A stretch of DNA of 64,000 nt from Meconema thalassinum (Eukaryota > Arthropoda > Insecta > Orthoptera > Tettigoniidae): the NCBI GenBank assembly GCA_946902985.2, contig OX336389.2:1014165441-1014229440 (forward strand). The letters run 5' to 3'. Shown here one piece after another: positions 1-8,458 of this stretch. The position numbers and the translations under genes are program-made. The notes under the pieces are model-generated. The model did not search any database, was not told the DNA's origin, and saw only the letters and a list, made by a program, of their open reading frames with translations. Position 1 is the stretch's first letter. Every line of letters starts with the position of its first letter.

Positions 1-120
1 CCACCATTACGTTTTCGTGAAGATGGCGGCGATATAAAACATGACACTGATGTTTCCTTTGCTAGTTCTACCTCAGTACCAAATTTTGTTCAAATCGGTT
101 TCACCGTGTTCGAATTGATA

Positions 121-131
121 GGGGGGGGGGG
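121..131. repeat. G11 homopolymer
   Basis: Eleven consecutive G in otherwise AT-rich DNA. The rest of 1-246 shows no gene or recognisable element. Confidence 0.9.
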
Positions 132-246
132 ACCACATTCCGAGTGCACACACTCACACAGACCCACAATTTTTGGCCCTGTGTAAATCTCATAAGTCTA
201 CTTTAATTTTTTGCAAAACTTTAAAGTAGGCTAATAAATGTGACCA

Positions 247-480
247 ACCAGGTGGTGTAGTTCTTGGTTGTCATTTCTGGGGTCCATGTTTGATTCCTGA
301 CTGTCAAGACATATAATTCTAGTCTGAGGGTAAGAACGGGGTGGACACAGCCTAGTGAGGTAATCCGGGAAATGTTGGGTTCTATTCTCCACTTAGCCAC
401 CCAGCAAGTGGCTTATCATGGGTTCCCACACATACTGCAAATAAATGCCTAGGTAATTCCTATCATAAGGTCACGACTGC
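247..480 (+). repeat. tRNA-derived SINE-like repeat
   Basis: The head has an A-box-like stretch (ggtggtgtagttc near 251) and a B-box-like stretch (tgtttgattcc near 288) at tRNA-like spacing, followed by a body ending near aatgcctaggtaattcc. The tail sequence from 442 recurs at 1362. This fits a decayed tRNA-derived SINE. The borders are approximate and no target duplication was found. Confidence 0.45.
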
Positions 481-1361
481 CTCCTGTAAATCTGTAAACA
501 AGTAGGCTAGTCGTATTCATCCATTCCTATTCATGAGATTAAATGGCACTCTGTAAAATACAAAATATACCAGTAGACATTGAAGGCCTATTTGATGAAC
601 ATCTGAGAATATAAATTAACTGTACATACAAAAATTTACCTCCATGTAAATACCTAAACATGTACCGTAAGCTAGTGATATTCAAATAATTAAATAGCAC
701 TCTGCCGTATGAATCGATACAAAAAAAAATATCCATAAACATGTGGACTAGTTATATTGATAAGATTAAATAGCACTGTACCAAGTGAACTCAATACAAA
801 ATATACTTGTACAGTAGACAGAAAAGGTATATTTTATGCACATCTGACACAAGAATAATAATTGCTGTAGCTTACATACAAGAAATAACTTCCGTGCAAA
901 TCCAGAAACATGTATGCTAGTTCTATTCATTAAATGAAATTAAATTAATTCATATACCAGTAGACGACAATGGTCTATGATGTACATCTGAGAATAAGAA
1001 ATTACAGTAGCCTACATACAAGAAATATTTTCCATGTAAATCCATAAACATGAAGGCTAGTCCTATTCATGAGATCAAATGGCACTGTACCGGTACCAAC
1101 TGAAATTTATGCAAAATACACTGGATAGTAAGTTAACTGGTGTAAATTTGAAGAACAAAGAATTACCATAAACCTACAGTAGAGAAATATATGCACATGA
1201 ATAGCCTAATTTATTAATTTCCTGGTTTTAGACATAAGGCCTCTACTTATTTAATGTGGAAGCCTTGCGAATAAACTTTCCCTTCAAATTAAGTTTTTCA
1301 GCCTGCACTTTGCAGTAATTATTGAAAAAAATGTTACCCAAAACCTTACTGTATTTAACAA
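442..1361. repeat. Degenerate ~170-bp satellite, block 1
   Basis: Units recur with the signature aaacatg-n-ggctagt-attcat-gagattaaatggcact-...-atacaaaatata-ccagtagac. Unit starts near 656, 736, 907 and 1044 show variable lengths, with one clearly shortened unit. The block from 442 is repeated from 1362, about 920 bp away, so a higher-order duplication lies on top of the short-period repeat. No coding capacity. Confidence 0.7.
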
Positions 1362-1503
1362 ATGCCTAGGTAATTCCTATCATATGGTCACGACTGCCTT
1401 CTGTAAATCCATAAACAAGTAGGCTAGTCGTATTTATTCATTCCTATTCATGAGATTAAATGACACTCTGTAAAATACAAAATATACCAGTAGACAATGA
1501 AGG

Positions 1504-4040
1504 CCTATTTATTTATTTATTTACTTATTTATTTTATGTCTTCGGTAGTGGCGAAGTTAGGGCTCATGGCCCTCTCTTACACTTAACCACGAAATATGGT
1601 ACCAGTACTTAGCTTATGACAATACAAAATACAAAAAATTATTATGATGATAAATAAGGAGTAAATTAATTATGCTACTACTAATATTAGTAAAAAAGGC
1701 ACATGAATAATGATAGTAACAATTATAACAATACAAATAATAATAATAATCATCACAATGTCACAGACCTTTCTATAATATCCTAGATATAATCCTAGCT
1801 CAGTCATACGTCCTATCATCCATCTCCATTCACACGGGGCAATCAGTGCTATTCAACAGGTAATCTCGGTATGCAGCCTTAAATTTATTTATTGTTGTGG
1901 AATTTCTGATTTCGGGAGGAGTTGAATTCCATAGTCGAGACCCAGCTACAGCAAAAGAGCGGTTAAACATGGATGAGTGGTTGATGGTGATGGCGAGGGA
2001 AGAGCCAGATGGAGTGCTTCCATTATGATATGAGGACAAGTAACTAAATTTTGATGACATGTACGTGGGGGTGTTTTCATGCAGAAATCGATAGATGGAT
2101 GTCAACATGTGAAATTTACGGCGTTCATCAGGTTTAAGCCATGAAAGGGCACGGTAGCTTGGGGTTATATGGGCATCGTATCTTAGATTGAAAGCGATCC
2201 GAAGACAAGAGTTCAATGCTTGTTGGAGTTTCATTGTTTGTCCACGAGTCGCGTCAACGAGAACGATGTCACAGTAGTCTAGAATTGGTAGTATTAATGT
2301 CTGGATGAGTTTAATCTTAATGTCTAGTGGTAAAATATTCTTATGGCGCACGAGTAGGTGAAGGGATGCGTATATCTTTTTACGTGTATTTCTTATATGT
2401 GGTGACCAGTCGAGAGTTTCAGTTAAGGTTAACCCAAGGTTCCTTACTTCTTTACTAAAGGGGATGGTGATTGAATTCAGTGTTACTGGAGGCACAACGT
2501 AGTTGTTTTTTTTTAATGAGTTTAGTAACTTATGAGAGCCGATGATGATAGTTTGGGTTTTCTTAGGATTGAGCAGGAGAGAGTTGTCATCGGCGTATAC
2601 ACTAAGTTGATGGAGATCAGTGTTTATATCCTTTATTGCATTTGATATATTGTTGATACTAGTGTGGCAATATATTTGGAGATCATCTGCATAAAGATGA
2701 TATTTATTATAGTTAATTGTGGAGGAGATATCGTTGATATAGAGCACGAAAAGTAGGGGCCCAAGGACCGAACCTTGGGGGGGGGGGGTTCCTGCCTTTT
2801 TCTGACGCCACTGTGAGGTGGTGTCCTGTACAATCACACGTTGATTTCGACCCGTTAGGTAAGCAGAGAAAAAATTTATGGCTTCGGAGCCAAGAAGGTA
2901 TTTTAGCTTCTTCAATAGGGTCGGTATATCTATGGTGTCAAATGCCGTGCTGAAATCGAGTAGTGTGAGTATTGTTACTTGTCTTTGGTCCATTGCTTGT
3001 CTGATGTCATCAGTCACCTTAAGTAAGGCAGTAGCTGTGCTGTGGCCCTTCTTGTAACCAGACTGGAGTGGGTCAAGTAGAGAGTGAGTGTTCAAATATT
3101 CCAGCATTCGAGTTTGTACTAACCGTTCCAGTACTTTGGAGAGAGCAGGGAGAATAGATACAGGGCGGTAGTCGGACGGTAACAGTGGGCAAGGTATCTT
3201 AGGAAGAGGGATCACGTTGGCGTATTTCCAGATAGAAGGCTGTGTGCCATTGTTTAAACAGTAATTAAAAATGTGTGTGAGAATGGGGAGAACAGCTCCA
3301 ATAATGTAATGTATAAATTTTATAGGTGTATCATCAATCCCGCTCGCCTGGGCTCTAATGGAATACAACACTCTCTTAGCTTCATTCGTGCTTACGTTAC
3401 GAAATGCAAAGCTGGGTCGATCTGGTGGTGGAAATGATGGGCCGTGACTGGCAGCGTTATTTGGGCTGGTTTGAGTATCTGCATCCGTGAAATATGCATT
3501 TAGCTCGTCTAGTGGAATGTCAGGTATAGGAAGTTGCTCCTGTTTTTTTCCTACGCCCAAAGCACCGAGTTGTTTCCACGCTCTAGCCGTGTTTAGTCGG
3601 CAGGTTGTATCACGAACATACTTAAATTTAAGGTTACGTAAAGTTTGCTTAATTTGGTTTCGAAGTACTCGGTACTTTTCAAAATCATTTGGTAGACCAG
3701 AACGTTTGTATTGTCTGAAAAGATTATCTCTACGGGACATCATTTTCTTGACTTCCGGAGTTAACCACGGCTTAGGTTTACGAGAAATCCTTATCTTTCT
3801 CCTGGGCGCATGTTTGTTGTATAGTGCATGTATTAATAGGTTAAACTTGTTTACTTTTTCGTCAATGTCGTCCAGTCTCATTATGTCGTTCCATGGAAGA
3901 CTGTAGGCATCATATTTCAGTTGTACCGGGTCTATGTCCTTTATATTTCTGCATGTAACATATTTAGTCCTGTACTTTGGAACGCGAAGCGAATACGCTA
4001 AGTATATTAAGTCATGGGTGGATATAGCCGGCACTGGTAC
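1504..4040 (-). mobile_element. 5'-truncated non-LTR retrotransposon (CR1/Jockey group)
   Basis: A minus-strand LINE with its 3' end on the left. The minus-strand tail is a (TAAA)n-type simple repeat (1504-1535 on the plus strand reads attta repeats), preceded by a 3' UTR of about 300 bp. The coding part begins inside the last few residues of the endonuclease domain, so the copy is strongly 5'-truncated, as is usual for target-primed reverse transcription. It sits inside a satellite unit, and no clear target duplication is seen. Clade assignment rests on RT style only; a CR1/L2/Crack-like clade is the best guess. Confidence 0.85.
1830..4034 (-). CDS. LINE ORF2 C-terminal part: reverse transcriptase
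   Basis: An open frame of 734 codons. The first residues (STHDLIY) look like the end of an APE-type endonuclease, where SDH would normally lie, so the catalytic endonuclease is missing and the ATG is simply the first in the truncated copy. RT spans roughly residues 260-520. It has a DYRPVSILP fingers motif near 288, motif A LLDFSTAFD with Asp360, a PQGSVLGPLLF motif near 419-429, and catalytic YADD at 448-451. The C-terminal thumb or linker ends at residue 734. The frame has no internal stop, which suggests a fairly young insertion. Odd point: the usual single Pro before QGS is expanded to PPP, within a run of 12 C (G on the plus strand). The protein would copy its own RNA at nicked DNA, but without the endonuclease and 5' end this copy should be immobile. 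Confidence 0.85.
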   Translation of the reverse strand: MPAISTHDLIYLAYSLRVPKYRTKYVTCRNIKDIDPVQLKYDAYSLPWNDIMRLDDIDEKVNKFNLLIHALYNKHAPRRKIRISRKPKPWLTPEVKKMMSRRDNLFRQYKRSGLPNDFEKYRVLRNQIKQTLRNLKFKYVRDTTCRLNTARAWKQLGALGVGKKQEQLPIPDIPLDELNAYFTDADTQTSPNNAASHGPSFPPPDRPSFAFRNVSTNEAKRVLYSIRAQASGIDDTPIKFIHYIIGAVLPILTHIFNYCLNNGTQPSIWKYANVIPLPKIPCPLLPSDYRPVSILPALSKVLERLVQTRMLEYLNTHSLLDPLQSGYKKGHSTATALLKVTDDIRQAMDQRQVTILTLLDFSTAFDTIDIPTLLKKLKYLLGSEAINFFSAYLTGRNQRVIVQDTTSQWRQKKAGTPPPQGSVLGPLLFVLYINDISSTINYNKYHLYADDLQIYCHTSINNISNAIKDINTDLHQLSVYADDNSLLLNPKKTQTIIIGSHKLLNSLKKNNYVVPPVTLNSITIPFSKEVRNLGLTLTETLDWSPHIRNTRKKIYASLHLLVRHKNILPLDIKIKLIQTLILPILDYCDIVLVDATRGQTMKLQQALNSCLRIAFNLRYDAHITPSYRALSWLKPDERRKFHMLTSIYRFLHENTPTYMSSKFSYLSSYHNGSTPSGSSLAITINHSSMFNRSFAVAGSRLWNSTPPEIRNSTTINKFKAAYRDYLLNSTDCPV

Positions 4041-4380
4041 TGAGAATATAAATTAACTGTACATACAAAAATTTACCTCCATCTAAAAACTTAAACATGT
4101 AAGCTATGGTAGTCATATTCAAACAATTAAATAGCACACTGCCGAATAAATCGATACAAAATATACTGGTACCAGTGGACAAAAAGGCATATTTTATGCG
4201 CATCTAACACAAAAATAATAATTAGGCATACTGTGCATACAAGAAAAAACTTCCATGTGAATCCATAAACATGTAGGCTAGTCCCATTGATAAGATTAAA
4301 TGACACTGTACCTAGTGCAATCGATACAAAATATACTGATACCAGTAGACAACGAAGAGTTATTTGATGTGTAGTTTTGT

Positions 4381-4554
4381 TCTTTTCCTAGGTAGGCCAA
4401 CAGTTACAACTGAGCCATCTGCACAATAATAACAACAATAACAAATTCAGGGACAAAATGTTTGACACAAACTAATGAATTAGCTGATTTTGTCTGCCGT
4501 CAATTCATTTTATGGGCTTGGGACATATTGGGCATCATCCCCGTGAAGTTGGGT
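4381..4554. other. Left flank of the gypsy array
   Basis: Single-copy-looking AT-rich DNA with no gene. Its last four bases, gggt at 4551-4554, are the left target-site duplicate of the gypsy array. Confidence 0.6.
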
Positions 4555-4668
4555 TGTAACGTGTTTTTCGAGGGTATTTTACGCCACTGACATAAGTCAG
4601 TAGGAAGCCATTCAATGTTTATTTACGCGGCAACTTGTTAAGCCAAGATATGTTTCATGTAACTTATA

Positions 4669-4710
<42 letters not shown>
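4669..4710. repeat. (ATT)n microsatellite in LTR1
   Basis: About 14 ATT units. The same place in LTR2 and LTR3 holds only about 5 units and in LTR4 about 8, so the tract has changed length between sister LTRs. Confidence 0.9.
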
Positions 4711-4712
<2 letters not shown>

Positions 4713-5133
4713 GGTATTGTTTTGGAGCGTTTTTTATAAGATTATAAGTATACAGATAGGTTTTCGATGTTATAGAAAACACTATCAAGCGAATTATTAC
4801 GTACAACATTATCGCGGAAAATTATATGATTACGGAATTTTACGGACTTTTGTCAGTTAGAGTTTATTGTGAGAGAGATGAGTCATTGGGAATTCAGCTA
4901 CAGATATATTGTTGTCGAGAAGCGTGACGCAAGCCGTGGGGCACTCCCAGCTGGCTGCATGAAGAAAAGGCGAAATGGCCTGGACCGGAAATCGACATCG
5001 TCGCGCCGAGTATATTGACCCTTGTACCGGGAGTATCGTGTGGTGTCTCAGCCAATCATTGGAGACCGGGCGAGTGGAAGACGGGTCCGGAGAGGGGGTT
5101 CGGCGAGTGCATATATTGTTTGCGCGCCGAGGA

Positions 5134-5796
5134 AGGCGGCCGCACGCGCTCCCCTTGCTGCATACATTAAGTGTATATATTTATGTGTAGCAATTAATTG
5201 TCTATGTCCATTTGCACGTCTGTCTGTCTGTTTCAGTTTGTTTCTTTGTTACAGGATAAGTTTAGTTAAGGCCCAAAAAAATAGTTTTAAAAACCCTTCC
5301 CCTGGCTTTCCGAAAGGATAGCCAAGGGAAGGACTATTAATAATCATTAGCTTATAGTTTCAGGACGAATGTATGCAGCGGCGGAGCGACCGATAACAAC
5401 CATCAGCAATGTCCAGGACACGAGAGAAGAAGCCCCAGTTCGCAGGCGTGGCTCCCCTCTCCGGATCACGGAGACTTGGTACTAGGACGCTCTAGGCGGG
5501 CGGACTGTGCTCCGAACCTAAACCCGGACGTGCAGTTCGTCCGCCATTGCGGACGCGCTAGTCCCAGCAGTGCCAAGCCAACTGATTCCCATATATACTA
5601 ATCTCGGCGAGGAAACTGATTTTGCAACTGTTGCTTGATACACCTCCCGTACTAACAAAACCTACTCATTTCCATACCCACATTATCCTTGCATGTGGCA
5701 ATAACCAAGCCGCCAGGTTTTACGTGTAGACAATCTTTCCTTTCTGTCTTTGCGGTTTTCCCTGGCCCTACAATCTTACCGTTATATATGTGTACA
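5134..5796. other. Private segment within LTR1
   Basis: 663 bp absent from LTR2-4, which have 50 bp here (12224-12273 in LTR2). Homology resumes at ttggttccggtgtg on both sides. The segment is GC-richer than its surroundings and contains a 13-bp hairpin with one mismatch (5295-5307 with 5320-5332). A minus-strand open frame runs through its right end, but I do not recognise the protein. It may be an insertion, or the ancestral sequence lost from the other LTRs. Confidence 0.75.
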
Positions 5797-5862
5797 TTGG
5801 TTCCGGTGTGATCGGACCATAACTTTACATTTCTACAACAATCTCCACAACTGACGAAGAAG

Positions 5863-6195
5863 ATGGCGACGTCCAGAAGGCTGTGGGAAGCTCTCTTCAG
5901 CATCAAGTACGAGCGAAATGCCACGGCAATTTCCAATGGTAAGCGCGAATGACTCAGAACTACATAATCTCTCGCTTCATTGTTTCTTATTCAGTATTTC
6001 AGTAACTTCTTAGCTTGGGAATAATAGTAAAATCAGTAATTCATCCAAATCCGTTTTCACATAATTCTCTAGTGGTAAATTCAAATCGTTACGCTCCAAT
6101 TTAAATTTATTATTATTATTATTATTATTAAAATTGCCACTACTTGTTTTTATATAATAAATTCATCTCTTATACTATGCAATCTTTGCTTTCAG
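5863..6195 (+). other. LTR-embedded ATG exon plus GT-AG intron-like segment
   Basis: An ATG in good context (gaagATGG) opens 25 codons beginning MATSRRLWEALF, followed directly by a strong donor (ATG|GTAAGC, GT at 5939-5940). About 257 bp later a pyrimidine-rich acceptor (tttgctttcag, AG at 6194-6195) is followed by 12 more in-frame codons and a stop. Copies lie at 12340-12415, 18812-18887 and 25290-25365 with matching acceptors. LTR1 has Arg where the others have Gly in the peptide. This could be a captured host first exon, a spliced leader for a subgenomic RNA, or chance. No transcript evidence is available. Confidence 0.4.
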
Positions 6196-6507
6196 TAGGT
6201 AGCATTAGATATAGACCAAATTCCTTCTCCTGATAGAATTGTTAGTTGGGTTAATTATCAAATCATACCACAATCTGAGTGTGAAGATTCTTAAAGGTGT
6301 TCTGCCTGAGCTAGGTGTTGTTAAATATAAATTTAGATTTCAACATAGCGTTGAGGTCTTGGCGCCCATTAATACAACGTATCTTAGTCAGAGTAAACAT
6401 TACATTTATCACCTCAAACGTGGGACTTGTTGTGGTTTTTCCACAATCTCCCCAAGAAAACCGTTACACTTGTACGCTCAACGTGGAGCAAAAGAAAACG
6501 TTACACT

Positions 6508-6527
6508 TGTCGCTACCAACGTGAGGC
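6508..6527 (+). promoter_or_regulatory. Candidate primer-binding site, element A unit 1
   Basis: Two bases after the LTR end, tgtcgctaccaacgtgagg resembles a diverged tRNA-Lys-type primer site (family consensus TGGCGCCCAACGTGGGG, from memory). Equivalent sites follow LTR2 and LTR3 (about 12981 and 19453). The match is imperfect and lacks the usual TGG start, so priming competence is doubtful. Confidence 0.4.
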
Positions 6528-6615
6528 CGAAAACCTAATAACATTTGTGGAAGGAGAAGGGTATATATTTCTGTGCCTGTATTTTGGGGGTTTTTCTTTA
6601 TCAGTGTGTATCAAC

Positions 6616-8458
6616 ATGGGTAGTGTTGAGGAAGAGATGAAGTTGCGTAGTGGTCACCAGTTGGATAGTGAAGATACGAGCAGTATGGCTAGTCTTGAAA
6701 ATGAAAGCAGTACAGGGATGTCGGAGGTAAATCTCGATACTGAGGGTGGTAATCAAAACAGTCAAGTAGGGTTAGAGAGTTTGCTTCTTTAGTTTATGCA
6801 ACAAAATAAAATAAGTACAGACGCTTTAAATGCTAAACTTGAACAAAATAATGCTAAACTCGAACAAAACGGTAGGGAAAATAAAGAGAGTACTGAAACT
6901 TTAAATGCTAAACTTGAACAAAACAGTAGGGAAAATAGAGAGAGTACTGAAACTTTAAATACTAAACTTGAACAAAATAATGCTAAATTAGAACAAAACA
7001 GTAGGGAAATTAGTGATAAATTTGAGCTGATTAGAGGTGAGATCAGAGGGGGTGATGGAAGAGAAGGCTAAAGAGATTATTGCAGATGTAGACAGAAAAT
7101 GAGGAAAAGTACCGGAGGAGTTAGAAATTAAAATCTGTACACAGGCTGAAAATTTAAAAGAACTAGTGCAACTTGAAACACAGCAGGTCAAAAAGCAATT
7201 GGGGGAGAAATTGACAAAATTCAGGTAGCAACTAAAGAGGTTAAAGAACAGCTGGAGGGAAGAATTGATAAAGTTCATGCAGAAATAATCACTGAAGTTA
7301 ATGATTTAAGGGAGAGGAATAAGGAAAGCATTAATGAGATTAATGAGAAACAAGCTAAGTTAAGTGGTAAAGTTGAAGCATCGGAAGGGAGCATTAGGTT
7401 AACTGTAACTAATATTGAAAGAAAAGCTGAGGAGAAAATTGCTGAATTAGAACAGAAGTTGAAAACTAGAATTAGGCAGGAAAATAGTCAGAGTAGGCCA
7501 GTTTATGTGAATAGCACACACAGGGAAATAGAACTAGGCAAATTCAGTAATCAGCAGGGCTGTCCAATGGAGTTCATGAATGCAATAGAAAATAAATTCA
7601 GGGAGAGGTTGGAAGATGGTAGTATTGAGTGGTGCCAGGTATTTGAGATTTTAGAGCAAGCGTTTGTAGGGGAGACAAGAAACTGGTTTGCTGTCTACAG
7701 AGACAATTTCGAGAACATTTCAGATTTTAAAGTTAAATTTTGTGAGAAATTTTGGAATGAGGTAATTCAGTCTCAGCATCGTGAGGGAATTGTGTGTGGG
7801 AAATATAAACACTATGACCGAGTACTTTTTAGGACAAGTATTGACGTGTAAATATCTGGATGGTTTGAGGGAGGAAAGTGATGTAGTCAGGCTATTACTA
7901 AGACATTTTCCGTATAGAATCAAAGAAGCTGCTTGTATCCAAAATGTTAAATCTATTTCACAAGTGGAAAATTTATTAAGTACATTCGATGCTCTGGGAA
8001 GAGGTGGTTACGAGGAGAATTTCGGTAGGAACCAGGGTAACCATAATAACAGGCCTAATGAGAATAGGAATCAGGAAGTTCAAGGGAACAGTGGCGAAGG
8101 GGCCAACGTCCAAAATAGGGGGAACCAGAATAATAATAATAATAATAATCAGCAAAATCAGTACAGAGGAAATGGGTATGGTATGCAGTACCAAGGTAGA
8201 AATAATGATTTCAGGGGAAATCAAGGCCGAAATAATGATTTTAGGGGTAACCAAGGGAGGTATAATAACAATAATAATTATAACCAGAACAGGGGTCAAG
8301 GAGGGAATCAGCCCAATGGTAATAACGGACAGAGAAATACCGTTAACACAGCCCCGAACAACCAGACCAGTGCAGTAGTGAGTAGTACTACACCAAGCGG
8401 TAGCGGTACTTTAAACACGAACCAGGCTGCGATGTTAGGTCAGAATCTCAGTCTGTAA
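6616..8458 (+). pseudogene. gag: Element A gag, unit 1 (broken)
   Basis: The likely start is ATG 6616 (MGSVEEEMKL). Residues 60-150 form a coiled-coil-like region built on KLEQN/ENKESTET repeats. A capsid-like core (around ENKFRERLEDGSIEW, then FCEKFWNEV and CKYLDGLREESDVVRLLL) follows at about 7560-7980. The C-terminal tail at 7990-8458 is Asn/Arg/Gly/Gln-rich with repeated RNNDFRGNQG and no CCHC zinc knuckle. Lesions: in-frame TAG at 6790-6792, frame changes at the G runs 7048-7052 and 7201-7205, TGA at 7100-7102, and another frame change around 7781-7851. All of these also occur in units 2 and 3. Gag would form the virus-like particle that packages element RNA. Pol follows in the -1 frame. 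Confidence 0.85.

Larger units (their letters stand above)
1362..4380. repeat. Satellite block 2, split by a LINE
   Basis: 1362-1503 repeats 442-590 closely. The repeat resumes at about 4041 with the sequence that follows in block 1 (ctgagaatataaattaactg). The intervening 1504-4040 is an inserted LINE. One full unit, from 4095 to 4267, is about 172 bp. Confidence 0.7.
4555..6505 (+). repeat. Element A LTR1 (1951 bp, with private 663-bp segment)
   Basis: Starts TGTAACGT and ends ACGTTACA. It is about 650 bp longer than the other three LTRs because 5134-5796 replaces a 50-bp stretch present in them. It carries an expanded (ATT)n tract at 4669-4710. At several left-half diagnostic sites it matches LTR4 and not LTR2/3 (for example G at 4929 and A at 5018). 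In its right half it matches LTR2/3 where LTR4 differs. Confidence 0.9.

Noticed and set aside
6561..6605. TATA-like tatatat followed by an initiator-like tcagtgtg just before gag
   Set aside because: Spacing is about 40 bp, too long for a TATA/initiator pair. A promoter outside the LTR would also not be regenerated on retrotransposition.
7976..8378. Ile/Val-rich and Ile/Thr-rich frames that look like membrane proteins
   Set aside because: They are shadows of the aat-rich Asn tract in the Gag tail, read in other frames or on the other strand (same in units 2 and 3).
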